A stretch of 64,000 nt of DNA from Ananas comosus. Lineage: Eukaryota; Streptophyta; Magnoliopsida; Poales; Bromeliaceae. A model generated the notes under the pieces. That model was not told the origin of the DNA, searched no databases, and saw nothing but the letters and a program-made list of their open reading frames with translations. How positions within the stretch are numbered: position 1 is the first letter of the stretch; each line of letters begins with the position of its first letter. A program made the position numbers and the translations under genes. This document shows, piece after piece, positions 1-11,902 of this stretch. The stretch spans positions 1,798,001-1,862,000 of the forward strand of contig NC_033628.1 in NCBI RefSeq assembly GCF_001540865.1, in the 5' to 3' direction.

Positions 1-273
1 CATCCATATATCCAATATCCTAGATGAACACTCACACTTTACTGTACGCAATAAATATAAAACAAGTTGAAGACAATCAGAGACAGATAAAGAATGATTT
101 ATACATGCATGAAAACATGTGTGCATATATGCATGCGTACATTTTAAACTGAACATAGGGAATCATGGATACTTCGCACAGGCATACATGCAGAGAGTAA
201 TGGCTTTCATGTAAACGACAAAATAATAAATGCACATAAAACTGAATCTCTACCCAAATCATAAATGCATCAC

Positions 274-1667
274 CTTCCGTGCGTGCATTTGTCTTCAAAG
301 TCTTTGTGAAGACAGACTTCTCAAAGGCCAACTTTGCAGCATGAGTAGGCCAATCATCTGAAAAGTACTTGACAGCCACACGCTTCCCCTCTGAATCCAG
401 AAGTAAAATGTTCTTCACGGAAGGGCAAGAGTCCTAGAAAGAAAAGATGGTTCCGTAATCTTCATAAAGGACAAATGAAGGAGATATATAAAACATATAC
501 ATATGAATGAGCAGTAGTGAAACATGATAAGTTTAAACAATAGGAGATCAAACCCCCTAAAACTACCATCAACCACATTACTTCTAAATGTTGCTCTATT
601 ATATGATCAAAACAACGCAGTCTGCTAGAGAAGCTCAAAATCAAGTGAATCAGAGAGAAAGTAGGCCACACATAAGAGAAAAGCACAGGAATTAAAGTAA
701 GGTGATTAGGATGTCTTTCATTCACTTCGTCCTTTCAATCCACACAATCAAACCAAATTACGATGTGAATAGCTGGCATCCAACCTCCCTAGACATTCTT
801 CTACAAGGCCCCTTATAGAATTTCTGTTCCGTAAAACAACCTTTGCATTGTTGCTGTCCTACGTAAACTCAGATTTATTACAAGGACTCAAAAGGAAAAA
901 TATTAACAGGCTTACGAAGTAATGTGACAGAATAAATAACTATATCTGCAACCAACATTGAAATAAGTCCTACATTCTAGTAGAGTGACAAATTACATCT
1001 TATAAAGCACAAAGTCTCTGATATTAAAGCCCTTCATATCCCATATATCTGGGAATGTTCTAGTGGATAGAATTGTCAAATCAATTGCTATAGCTAGTTT
1101 CCTCAAATTAGTCCTGTATAAACCTGTATCCCAGTTTAGTAATTTATACACTTCAGTTCTATGAGAAGTAGATAAGAATGTACAGGAACCCTCAGCCTTA
1201 ACATTTGGCATTTTGAATTCGATCTCTCAATTATTTTTCTTTTGATTGACACACTCTTAATTGTTATTTTATTGAATTAAGTTATTTCAAAAAATAAATT
1301 GGAGATTGTTTTTAAATCCAATACTGATTCAGTTAAATTTAACTGTTTTGAATGTTTTTTTCCTGCTGATGAAGCTCGGATTTCAGGCTGATAAAGAATG
1401 AAACCATTAATTTTACCGAATCCCCAATACTATTTAGGAAAATGACTCAGATCCAAGCAATTAAAAGTTGAAGGGGTGTCAATCAAAAAAAAGTTGGAAG
1501 GCCACTTCCAAAATGGCCTATGATTGAGGTAGTCTCCTAAGAAGTAAAATCCAAGGAACCAAGCATCAGAATGCTAGAGAAATATACAATTAGAGGAAGC
1601 AGAAAAAAAAATATGCAAAAAGTTCAAATCGACCAACCTTTGAGTAGTCTCTGAATTCATGGCCCAT
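274..1667 (-). CDS. Coatomer subunit zeta, N-terminal part (gene continues past the left edge)
   Basis: One exon (274-433) encodes [20 protein letters not shown] followed by the [10 protein letters not shown] and KTNARTE segments, the hallmark start of the zeta subunit of the COPI coat. In plants this small protein is part of the F-subcomplex that coats Golgi-to-ER vesicles. Splice borders are clear: acceptor TAG just above 433 and donor GTGATG just below 274. A likely first coding exon lies at 1638-1667: ATG with ten codons ([10 protein letters not shown]), a GTTGG donor and matching phase 0; the start is therefore inferred. The remaining exons, about two thirds of the longin-like domain, lie left of the window. 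The 273 bases to the left edge are intron. Confidence 0.85.
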
Positions 1668-2029
1668 GATCTTCGATTCTGGCATGGATAATAGAAACAA
1701 AATGAGAAATATCAGCATCAGAATCCAACATAATAAATCTAGATCGCATCAAAAGTTAGCATCACAATGAGCAATTTTAGCATGATTACAGAAACATATG
1801 ACAAAAATCAGCATCAGAATCCAACATACCAAACCTAAACTACATCAAAACTTATCATCATAGTGACAAAAAATAGCATCATTACAGAAACAAATGCTAA
1901 AAATCAGCATCAGAATCCAACATCGTAACCTCTAAATAGATCAAAACCTTACATTAAAGCACCCATTACTCCAATCCACCAAACTACACCCTATAGATCG
2001 AAACCAAACAACCACCACTGGTGGAGATC

Positions 2030-2300
2030 CAACGAGTTAGTTCAAACAGATCTAGAAAGGCATCATAATTCGAGAGGAAATAGATCCGAAAATCGGAAGC
2101 AAGTTAAGAAAAGGATCGGAACAAATTCGAAGATCCAAAGCTATAAAGAGGTGGATTCGAGTGCGAAATGGGGAGAGGGTGAGAGGTTGGTACGTACGAG
2201 CGAATCTAGGGTTCCGCGAGATCTGATCCCGAAGCCTTCCGAGCAAGAGAGTTTGAGCGAGAGAGAGATGGAGGGAGGAGAGAGGGAGGGTATTATGTGG
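2030..2300 (-). promoter_or_regulatory. Probable 5' leader of the coatomer zeta gene
   Basis: On the minus strand this is a CT-rich, moderately GC-rich stretch typical of plant leaders, with a candidate donor GTACGT near 2198 that would make a leader intron. A tiny upstream ORF (ATGATGCCTTTCTAG, 2066-2052) would be in the transcript if that intron is not removed. The transcription start is inferred near 2290; no TATA box is obvious. Confidence 0.4.
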
Positions 2301-2349
2301 GCTACATGGACCCGTGGACCCGGTTATGCGGTTTTCGGGAAAATTTTAT

Positions 2350-3090
2350 GCTAAACCTGTAGACCAGGTCCAGTAGAGCACTGAACTTGCTGTATCACTG
2401 TATGTTGTGTAAATTGCATTCCTAGTCCCTAGCTTTGTTCGATTGAGATCTCAGTCCCTACTTCATGATCGATGGTGGCGGGTTATTGCCTATGTACATG
2501 TCTACTACTATTTGACACGTACATAAAACCGTTATAATGAAAAGAAACAATTTTTTTAAAAAAATGAATAATTTATAATGTATTACATATTACACGTTTC
2601 TTTCAAGTCTCGTATTTTTAGAATAAAACAAAATTTTACTTTAAAATTTAAGAGTTTTTGTACCTTGGAGTCTTGGATAGTGTTGTTGTATTGCAACACG
2701 AGTAAATACTCGAAGAGTTCTAAGACATGCTCTAAAACTTATCAGACGCAAAAAAAACACAAGTTAAAAGCCCTTTGTGCTTCAATGAAGAGGAAGACGA
2801 CGGCGATGACGACGACTTAGCAAACAAAAAAGATGGGCACATTCCATGCAATTGTATGCGCGGGAAATAAGTTTCTCCATCCTTTAATTAAACAAAAACA
2901 GATCAAGCACAAATAGCCTAAGGTTTGTTCTGCGCAACTGCAGATCAAATGAAAAGCTGAAGAATTGGAGCAAGAAGTACAAGATAGGTGGTAAACGAAT
3001 AAAGCCACCTTCGAGAAAAATACATGTGTAAGTGTGTAGCTTCGCAATGAACAAAATGCGAATGCAGAGCAAACACTCGCGGAAGACGTA
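2350..3090. other. Intergenic spacer between coatomer zeta leader and succinyl-CoA ligase 3' end
   Basis: AT-rich sequence without a convincing gene. Short ORFs here have no family features. A minus-strand AATAAA (TTTATT on the plus strand near 3118) just outside this spacer is the likely polyadenylation signal of the succinyl-CoA ligase gene. Confidence 0.5.
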
Positions 3091-3258
3091 GGTTGCTCAA
3101 AATTTGTACCCCAATACTTTATTATAAACCTATCTCAAGATTTCAGTAGATCTAAAAAAGCAAAATTCCAATGCCAAATTTCACAGTTGTTGCTCCAGTA
3201 ATCTAAACACTGCGATGGATTTCCTTTATATATATAAAAAAGAATGTCGAGAACAATG

Positions 3259-4350
3259 TCACTGGGAGAGAGTTCCCGCAGCTTCCACAGCTTTCTCCGC
3301 TGCATCGTCCAAATCTTCTGCGGTGATCAAGGTCATTCCGCTTTCCTGCACGACAAGGATAATTAAGATAGGTGAGCTTTGTTGTTTAATAAGAGGAACA
3401 AGATACCGTACCGTATCGGACGGCTCCATACCTTAAGAATTCTTTTCCCTTGTTCAACATTAGTGCCTTCCAAGCGAACGATCACAGGTACTTTCAATGA
3501 AACCTGAGAAATAAAATTAGCGTTAGTTGGCACCTCGATCTCCGACCTTTTCCCGATATGTACTATGCATGCGAAATTACGAACATGTTTAGCTGCATTG
3601 ACTATTCCACTTGCTATCACATCACATTTCATGATTCCGCCAAAAATGTTCACCAAAATTGCCTTAACTTTGTCATCCGATGTCAGTATCTTAAATGCTT
3701 CCACCACCTGAGCAGAGATATTGCCATAAAAAAGATATCATACATTCATACATAAAAAAAATCTGAGGCATATAGCAGTGCGATCCAAAGTAAATCTTCT
3801 TATAAAGAATCTATTATCAATGTAGTTTCTTTACATGATAATTTTCAATCAACATTAAACATAGTTATTTTATATAACACTTTGTTAAACAACAATGCTT
3901 CTAAATGACATTAGATCTTGAAATGAAACATATACCTGGCCTTCAGATGCGTTGCCACCAACATCAAGAAAATTCGCAGGTGTCCCTCCATGCAATTTTA
4001 TAATGTCCATTGTAGCCATGGCTAGACCCGCACCATTCACCATGCAACCAATTTCCCCATCCAACCCAATATAATTCAAATCTGCCTTGGCAGCAGCGAC
4101 CTGGAAAAGCGAGGGACTAAGAACGAATATATGAATGGTAAATAAAGACAACTCGACATCGAGTCATTCAGAAACTAATGTAGAAACTTCAATGTCAGAC
4201 GTTCAAAGAAAGTCTGGTTCATCAGCTTCAATAGTCAGGCATAAAAGTACAAAGCCAATAGCAAATCCATGTTTAGCCCTTTATGAAAGAACAAGAGTCA
4301 ACTTAGTACATCATGCATGCAGTAAATCCAAGTGGAATCGCTTATGTGAA

Positions 4351-4391
<41 letters not shown>

Positions 4392-7300
4392 CACTGTCAT
4401 AAATATTGTATTTAATGTAATGTATCAGTTAAAATACTGTTTCAATCACCATTCAAACTACATTCGAAAACGTTTGTTTACTTGAAGCTATCAATCTCCA
4501 CCTTTAGTCACCCTTCTCTAGATACTTGTCAAGTCAATATATATATATATATATATTAAGATACAAATAATTTAAGAAGAGACATAAAGCTAATATAAAA
4601 TACTACTATTCTCAAAAAGTTATAATCTGTTACCTTAATAACATTTTGTATTAAAGGTATCTCCCATTGTATTATTGATATAAATAGGTATCCCTCGCAA
4701 ATTTAGCAAACCAGAATGTATACAAATATCAAGAACCTAACATAATTTCTCTCTTTGACCATGATGCAACCTAATGAACTGAGAAGAGCTCTAGGGAATT
4801 ACATGAAATAACAAATATGCTGTTTGGATATAGTAATAAGGGACAGTGCGTTTCACAAATGCAGGAGAAAGTAAGAGCTTATATGCAAAAGTCCGAACGA
4901 AAATCATAACAATGCAATACTTCTCTGGGGTCTTCTTGAGTTGGATCACGAAGAGCAAATATCTCCTTCTGCCTAAAAGCAGCATTATCATCAAAGTTCA
5001 ACTTTGCATCAGCTGCTACAAGCTGCTTATCAGATGTCTCAGCCATCGGATTTATCTGGGAAAAAGAAAGATTAGGAACAAAAATAAAAGTTCATACAAG
5101 CATACGGTAGATGCACCAAAAGTTGAATAGGTCCTTGACTGCATACCTCTAATAATGTGCAGTCACATTTGCAGAAAAGTTCATACAGCTTTTTCACTTG
5201 TTCTATACAAGCATTTCTGTCAGCTACCTTAGGTGCCAAACCATCAACAACTTTAGCAGCATCTTCATCTGTGATTCCCTTGAAAACATCAACAGGAACC
5301 TAGCAATTGAAAGATATATAAGTTAGGAAGGCAGTTTATACAGCTGTTAAGCAACTACCAATCAATTCAACTTGCAACCCATGCTAGGAATATGTGGGCA
5401 GATAGAAAAGAAATAAAGATGACCTTAATGATCATATCAGGGTACTTTTCTGCAAGGTCTTCAATGCTAGTTCCTCCCTTGCTGCAAGCTATAATGAGCT
5501 GAAAAAAAAAGAATGATGACTCAGAAAAGTACTTGGCTATAATGCTAAGGAAGAGCGACTCAAAATCTACCAAACAGATAATGAATTACATCAAAAGAAA
5601 AAGAATATGCATCTGATTCCCGCGAATATTTCAGCCATGTCTATGACCACATAAATGTGTGAATCATATACTAAGATGAACATAACTGTGAAAAGCAGCA
5701 TTTACTCTGTCTAAAAGTATGTCTAAAGGTGAACAATATACTAAGATGGACATAACTGTGAAGAGCAACATTTACTCTGTGTAAAAACATGTCTAAAACC
5801 ATAAATTATGATAGAAGGGAGTAATATTATGATAGATGGGAGGAAATAAGAAATTGGGGAACCTTGAAAACTACTAATTTCTTCCTGATAAAAGTCACTT
5901 GAGGGTTGAAAGTTGGCTGCAAACTTAGGCCATTCTTTCAAAAGCACTGGGGAACTTAGAAAACCACTAATTTTCTCCTGGTAAAAGTCACTTGAGGGTT
6001 GAAAGTTGGCTGCAAAATTAGGTTATTCTTTCAAAATCTTTCACAAGTTCTAATAGTGTTTTGGCCATCACATAGTGAAAGAGAAGGTAGTGACAATGTG
6101 GATGGTCTAGTGGCTCTACCTTAAAGCAGATCTTAATAAAAGCAAACCCCCTACTTTCATACGGAAAGACTGAGATATAAGTACATACATGATGTTCCAT
6201 GAGCAGAAAAATGACAACAAATTATGAAAGATAATACAGGAACAAAACAGAAGCTTAATTACACTCATGCAAAGTCAGAAAAGAATTGAAAGTAAGCATG
6301 TTGTCTTTTAAGTAACATGAGATTGCAAGTAATAAAAAAAAAAAGCTATTGGATTTAAAACGTACTGGACCAGCAGTTTTCCGATCAAGCGTAATAGCAA
6401 AGTACATCTCATTAACAAGTGACAGCTTCTGACACAAGTAAACCTGTAAAAAGCCAAATGAACAAAATGTAGCATTTCCCACACCAAAAAATGATTTTTT
6501 TAAAAAAGGATATGATAAGAAACATAAACAAGAAGCAACTACAATCCAGCAAACTTACATGTCAAAAACTGAAATTGAGGTGAAAACATAATGGAATAGC
6601 ATATAAGATAAAGTATGAAAACCTCACAGGATCCAAATCAACTACTTACAAGCACAATCAAGAACTATACAACAATTTCACCATCTCTAAGAGAATACAA
6701 GGATAATGGTTTCAGCTAAATATCAAAAAATGAAAAAGGAAGGAAAGGAGAGAAAGGTAGACAAAATAAGAATTCTATCTGGAAAAACTACTTAATAGAA
6801 TAACAGTCGTGTATGACGGATTGAAAAATGTGCAAGTTGCTAACCAAATTATGAACGCACCAAAAAAAGAACACAAGAGCTAAATCTGGTCGTAAGTTAG
6901 GATGTCAATGGGTATGGATACCCAAAATATTATCCGAACCCGAACCCGAACCCGAACGAGATGGGTTTACCTGAGCTAAACGAATATGGATTCAATTATG
7001 GGTATAGAAAATAAAAACCTGACGGATATGGATACGGGTATGGATTTTATATTTACCCGACCCAAACCTGAACCCGAATAAATTATATAACATTTTGATA
7101 TCTAGAGATTGTATTAGATATTTAAAGAATGTATTGTTGTCTTTAACTATTTGAATTTGCGCTTTTCTTATCTAGATATTGATATTGTATGGCATGAATG
7201 TTTTAATGTTGTATTTGATTGTGTTTTGAAATTTTATTTTGAAAATTTTGACTATAATATATTTTGAAATATGATAAAGAGAAATCATTATTTCGGGTTC

Positions 7301-8963
7301 GGGTTTTCAGGTTCGGGTTCGGGTTTCGGATTTTTGGTCAGGTTCGGATATGGGTATGGATTTTTAAAACCCGCCAGGTTTGGGTCCGAGTTCGGGTTTT
7401 AATATGGTTTTCGGGTTCGGGTTTTTGAAAACCCGACCCAAACCCGACCCGTTGACATCCCTACTCGTAAGTCACTGTATGCTATGACTCAAATTAAAAC
7501 ATAAAAAGGGTTCCAGAAACTTAGGCTCTCCATATGAGCACAATTTATTACAGAACATACAAAAAAAGAAAACATTAGTTATTAGCACAGGCTAACTTAG
7601 TTACAGAGAAACCTCATCGATAAATACAGAATGTTCTCAAGAGTATTGATCCTCACCTTGCTCACAACCTTCCCTTGCGGACCTGTTTGCTTGGTGACAA
7701 GAATCTGGCCCAGCATTTTACCTGTAAAAATAAATGAAAGAGTTCAATTAACCAAATGGGCCATAGTTTTCATTCTACCAACAAAACACTCAGCTAATCT
7801 TGCATGATTCCTTTATTGTAATAAATTCCTTAAAAGGAAATATTTTACATCCCCAAGTTGAGAACATAGAACTTCCAACTTTACATATCTAAACATCAAA
7901 ATTTGACCAAAAAATAGGGGGAAAAAAATGAATACAATAAAAACATCCCCTAACCTGCTAGATCTTCCACCTCCTCAGTCTTAACAATATGCACTCCACC
8001 CTTCAGTCCACTTTTGAAGGTTCCCAATCCTCTTCCACCAGCAAGAATTTGGCTCTTCACAACAACCTGCAGCATAGATAATGGAAGATATTTTAATACA
8101 ATGAAAATTGACAGCATAATCAGCTGTGAAATAGGAAAAGAAGAACAGAAATGATATTGACGAAAGAAGAACTACTAGGGGAACAAAGTGTTTCAACTAA
8201 AGGTGCATTTAGTTGGAGGTGAGGAGTAGATACTGAAGAAGATTACCTCATTTTCGTTAGGGAAGAAGCTTTTGATAGTATCCTTAACCTCATCGACAGA
8301 AGAAACGGCCACTCCCTTCGGAACATTTATCCCATACTTGCTCATCAATTCAGCACCCTGCGGCAAAAGCATTATGAATCAAAACAAAAATGAACTATAT
8401 CCCAACTATTTTTTCAGATGTGATTTATTTCCCTAAATTGAATCAGCGATTCGTCAAATCTAACAGCTCCATTACTTATTATTCATTAACAACAAAATCC
8501 ACAATTCTCTTCAGCTGAAGAAGTGTTCATAACAGTTAAGATTAATAAAATTGCTATAAAATTTAACAAATCACCCAATCTAATTAATGAAGAATACCTT
8601 AAATCAGCCAATTCAAAGAACAATAGTTAAGATGCTTATTTCAAAATAGCTTACAGTACATTTTAATCTATATTTATTCAGCAACTACCACCAAAAACAA
8701 TCAAAATTAGCAAATTCGTTAAGAGATCGGATCAAATGAAAACGAAAATCTCTTAGACAAATCACACTTTATTTTCTCTTCAGAAACTTCATCAAATCCG
8801 ATCAAAACAAAGAACAATTAGGTTAGGGGAAAAAAAACAAAAAAGTGCATGGAATCAAGACCTGGTACTCATGGATGTTGAGGCGCCGCAGCTGTTGCTG
8901 TTGCCATTTCCCCGCAAGCGAGAGAGATCGGCTCACGAGCCTCCCAATTGATCCCCTCACCAT
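3259..8963 (-). CDS. Succinyl-CoA ligase (ADP-forming) subunit beta, mitochondrial; 12 exons, complete
   Basis: Beta subunit of the mitochondrial TCA-cycle enzyme that couples succinyl-CoA cleavage to ADP phosphorylation; it partners the alpha subunit carrying the phosphohistidine. Exons, in transcript order: 8963-8862, 8357-8247, 8066-7955, 7721-7657, 6443-6366, 5498-5424, 5299-5147, 5055-4921, 4100-3936, 3707-3585, 3503-3432, 3345-3259. All borders are GT-AG and phases close to 425 codons, the usual plant length (about 420). The N-terminus is an Arg/Ser-rich mitochondrial presequence ([13 protein letters not shown]), then LNIHEYQ begins the ATP-grasp domain; [20 protein letters not shown] is its nucleotide-binding strand. 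The C-terminal ligase domain has [11 protein letters not shown] and the phosphate-binding GGIMKCD. The start is the first ATG in frame with the presequence. A hAT MITE sits in the fourth intron. Confidence 0.96.
3504..3584 (-). other. 81-bp in-frame intron of the succinyl-CoA ligase beta gene
   Basis: Donor GTTCGT and acceptor TCTCAG remove 81 bases, joining AAKH to VSLKVPV as in the family. The intron length is a multiple of three and has no stop codon, so retention would add 27 residues without a frameshift. A CTAAC branch-point-like motif lies near its 3' end. Spliced form inferred from family similarity. Confidence 0.8.
4353..4389. repeat. (GA)n microsatellite in an intron
   Basis: About 18 uninterrupted AG dinucleotides inside an intron of the succinyl-CoA ligase gene. 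A (TA)n run follows near 4536-4556. Confidence 0.95.
6898..7464. mobile_element. hAT-type non-autonomous element (MITE) in a succinyl-CoA ligase intron
   Basis: A 567-bp block rich in GGGTTC / GAACCC repeats, with ends TAGGATGTCAATGGG and CCCGTTGACATCCCTAC, which are imperfect inverted repeats. It is flanked on both sides by the same 8 bases, TCGTAAGT (6890-6897 and 7465-7472), the target-duplication length of hAT transposons. There is no transposase coding. The repetitive core could form hairpins. It lies wholly within the intron 6444-7656 and does not touch splice sites. Confidence 0.85.
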
Positions 8964-9220
8964 CGCCCTAGCAAGATCAACAACAAATTCGATCAGAAAC
9001 CCAAACCCTAGGGAGCAAGGAAAGGACAATAGATCCGATCGGAAACCCAAATCCTAGAGAGCAAGGAAAAGACATGTACCTCGTCGACTAACACTAGTTT
9101 TCTGTCTCTAGGCACTTCCCCGTTTTCGCTCTCTTTTCTCACTCTACCTCTGTAGAATTTTTTATTTTTTGGACCACGAAATAAATAGCAAATATTTTTC
9201 TCTTTGGGCTCCAAAAACAT
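8964..9220 (-). promoter_or_regulatory. 5' leader and promoter side of the succinyl-CoA ligase beta gene, with a 48-bp tandem duplication
   Basis: Upstream of the ATG the leader contains two near-identical copies, about 48 bp apart (starting near 9006 and 9054), of a segment with GGAGCAAGGAAA / GAGAGCAAGGAAA next to CGGAAACCCAAATCC-type sequence. Farther up the sequence becomes pyrimidine-rich, as in plant leaders. No TATA box identified with confidence. Confidence 0.5.
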
Positions 9221-9790
9221 GTAGGTGATAAAAACGTATTAGGGCGTATTAATATTAACTAAGTGCACGTGCAATGCACATTGTATAAAATATTAAAAAT
9301 ATACAACGTCCAAGGAGGACGACATCTTCTCGCTTAACATTGGAGATCAAACTACACAAGTATCAAAATCATAAGAGGTGCGATTTATCTCAATTTACTA
9401 AACCTTAAATTAAAGGGCATTCCAATGGCTTTTAATGAGAATCAAGAAGATCATATGCAAGACAAATTGAAAAGTTCCCGAGTGTTGGAAACCTCTTCAG
9501 ATCCTTTTCTCTACAAATCTTTCTTTTTCTTTTTTTACTGGTAAATCTTAAAACAGAAAAGATTAATTTGCTCGACATAAAAATAATCTACACCTCTCCA
9601 ACAACAAAATGCGATCACAACATCTGCAAAATTGTTATGAACTACTCAAATCTTAACGAAGATCTCCTGAAGCACCCACTGGGATTTCCCGATGTTGGAT
9701 ATGAACAAACATCAATTTTTTTGTTAAATACGATTGGATTCGGCGAAAAGGGCCGAGATATAGTGAGATTTGATGGATTTTGAGGGGGGG
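9221..9790. other. Intergenic AT-rich stretch, no gene recognised
   Basis: Contains a short palindromic segment (GTGCACGTGCAATGCAC near 9262) and weak ORFs without family features. It may be degraded transposon sequence, but no ends or target duplications were found. Confidence 0.4.
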
Positions 9791-10045
9791 AGGTGGGGAA
9801 TTAGGGTTTCGTACCTTTTTGGAGATCGGAGGAGAGACGGGGAGGGGATCGGGGAAGAGATTGGGGGGCGCTGATGCGAAAAGGGATCAGGGGATCGGAG
9901 AGATTTGAAGGGTTTGGATTGGGGTGGGGGGTGTGGGTGTGTGGAAAAGGCGACGGCGCGGAGAAAGTTGGAGCCAAGGGAGAAACGGGGAGGAGAGAAT
10001 GGGGAGGTTGGAGCGGGGTAGGGACGAGGAGTTCGATGACGAAGT
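9790..10045 (-). other. GC-rich leader-like segment with a splice donor, minus strand
   Basis: On the minus strand this is a C/T-rich leader-like block ending in CTCCAAAAAG followed by GTACGA, a plausible first-exon donor. It may be a distal non-coding first exon of the succinyl-CoA ligase gene or a relic of another gene. No coding similarity is seen. A poly-A run at about 10060-10077 bounds it on the upstream side. Confidence 0.3.
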
Positions 10046-10164
10046 TACCCTTCGCTATTAAAAAAAAAAAAAAAAAACCAAAATACATAAAAACTCTATT
10101 TGAATGCTTTTTTTTTTTTTTGCTCACTTTCAAAAACACACTTTTTTCTTCTTTTTTTTTTTAA

Positions 10165-11328
10165 GGGACGACTGTTTGAGTTCACCAAAAGTGTAGTATC
10201 GAAAGTGATACTTTTAAAAGTAACGTCTTATAGATTATTTGGTTTACGAAAGTGGAATATAAAAAGTCACTTTACGAAAGTGCTGAATAAAGTAGTTATA
10301 AACTAAAATCTCACTTTTTACTTCGGCTCATAAAAAATTCGGAAGTCACCGAAAGTGGAGAGCTTAGCTAAGAGATTATATTTGGTCTTAACTTTAATAT
10401 TTAATTTATTTTTAAAGTTTAATTTTACTTTAAATATTGAATTAAATTATGATATATATTTGAATTTTATTTGTGAAATAAAATTCAATATAAATTTAAA
10501 TTCAAATTTAATAAACTTTATATTTAAATTTAAATTTTAAATTTTATTTAAAGTTGAATTCTAGAATTTAAATTTAAATCTTAAATTTTACATTTTAATC
10601 AAATTATTTTTAGTTAAGAACTTCAATTTGAAATTTGAATTCAAATTATTCCAAATATAATTTCAAATTATTAAATAAAATTTAAATTTAAAATTTAAAT
10701 TTTCAAGTTAAAATTCAAATTTAAATTTAAATTTGTTATCTACATTTAACTTCAATAATGAGTTTCAGTCTGAATTTGAATTCAAATTATGAATTTAAAT
10801 GTTCGATTCGAATTGTGATTTAAACTCATATTTTAATTTAAATTTAAATATTAATTTAAATTGTGAATTCATATTTGAATCCAGAATTTAAGATCAATGA
10901 GTGAATTAATATATGATTCAAATTATAAATTCAAATTTGAATAAATGTTCTAATTTTTGTGTTGAACTTTTATTTTAAAATTTAATTTCACTTATAAGTT
11001 ATAACTTAAATTTTAAATTCAAATTGTAAATTAAATTTATATTTTAAATTTTAATTATAAATTCAACTGAGATTTACTTTTAAATTTAAATTTTAAAATA
11101 TAACTTTGAATTCTAAATATTAATTTAAATTTATATTTTTAATTTAAATTACAAGTATAAGTAGTTTGTTTATATTTTTACCTTTTTGTATATAATTTAA
11201 TAATAAAAAAAATATAAAATTATAGTTTTAATTTTTACTTTATAACAACCAAACAATCGAACTGAAAAGTCACTTTTATAAAAGTCACTTTTTCTAATTC
11301 GCCGACTTTCAAGTAACCAAGCATCCCC
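10165..11328. mobile_element. PIF/Harbinger-type (Tourist-like) non-autonomous element
   Basis: The ends GGGACGACTGTTTGAG and (reverse complement) GGGGATGCTTGGTTAC are related inverted repeats, flanked by TAA on both sides (10162-10164 and 11329-11331), the three-base duplication of Harbinger elements. Both subterminal regions carry repeated AAAGTCACTTT / GAAAGTG motifs. The core (about 10380-11220) is extremely AT-rich, built of AAATTTAAATTT words, with no coding capacity. Confidence 0.7.
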
Positions 11329-11374
11329 TAAAATTTTTTTAAGGTTATAATATAATAGCCAGACTCTCTCAATC

Positions 11375-11408
<34 letters not shown>

Positions 11409-11410
11409 AC

Positions 11411-11614
11411 TAGGCTGGAATACTATAAAATAGAACTAATGACTTTGTGCTATTAAATTTTCTACCTTTGAATTAAAAGATGTGTGGTTAGAATGATGTG
11501 GTGGTTAGTTGAATAGTATATTCGAACGGTTAAAAATGATAAAAAAGGTAAATCTAACGGTAGAAAACTTGATAGCACCAAATACCTCGTGCTATCGATA
11601 ATATCCCAGCCAGA
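11411..11614. mobile_element. Small MITE, family A
   Basis: Imperfect inverted ends of about 60 bp: left begins GGCTGGAATACTAT, right (reverse complement) begins GGCTGGGATATTAT, and both contain a GTGCTAT...TTTTCTACC stretch. The element is embedded in (TA)n/(GA)n tracts, so the target duplication (probably TA) cannot be defined. The same family recurs at about 45905-46140. Confidence 0.65.
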
Positions 11615-11644
11615 CTCTATATATATATATATATATATTTAAAG

Positions 11645-11858
11645 TTAAGCTAAAATACTCTTAAAAGCACCAAGAGGTTGGCGCTTTTGAGTTTTTAACC
11701 TTTGGATGGAGAAATGTAAGGTTGGGATGATGATGGTTGGTGGTGGTATGTGGAATAGTGTTTGATTTAAGAGCTCTTAGTAATTAAGAAGTAGATCCAA
11801 GGGCTAAAAATCTAGAAACACCGAAGGAGTGATACTTCTAAAAGTATTCTAACTCAAT

Positions 11859-11860
<2 letters not shown>
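11645..11860. mobile_element. Small MITE, family B
   Basis: Ends TTAAGCTAAAATACTCTTAA and (reverse complement) TTGAGTTAGAATACTTTTAG form inverted repeats, followed inward by AGCACC / GTATCAC-type sequence. It lies between two (TA)n tracts, directly next to the family A element. The same family, in the same order after A, recurs at about 46141-46362. Confidence 0.65.
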
Positions 11861-11900
<40 letters not shown>

Positions 11901-11902
11901 TA

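Noticed and set aside
462..1211. Short minus-strand frames in the coatomer zeta intron
   Set aside because: No similarity, no splice support; they fall between the recognised exon at 274-433 and the candidate first exon.
10355..10540. Asn/Phe/Leu-rich frame
   Set aside because: Translation of AAATTT repeats in the core of the Harbinger-type element.
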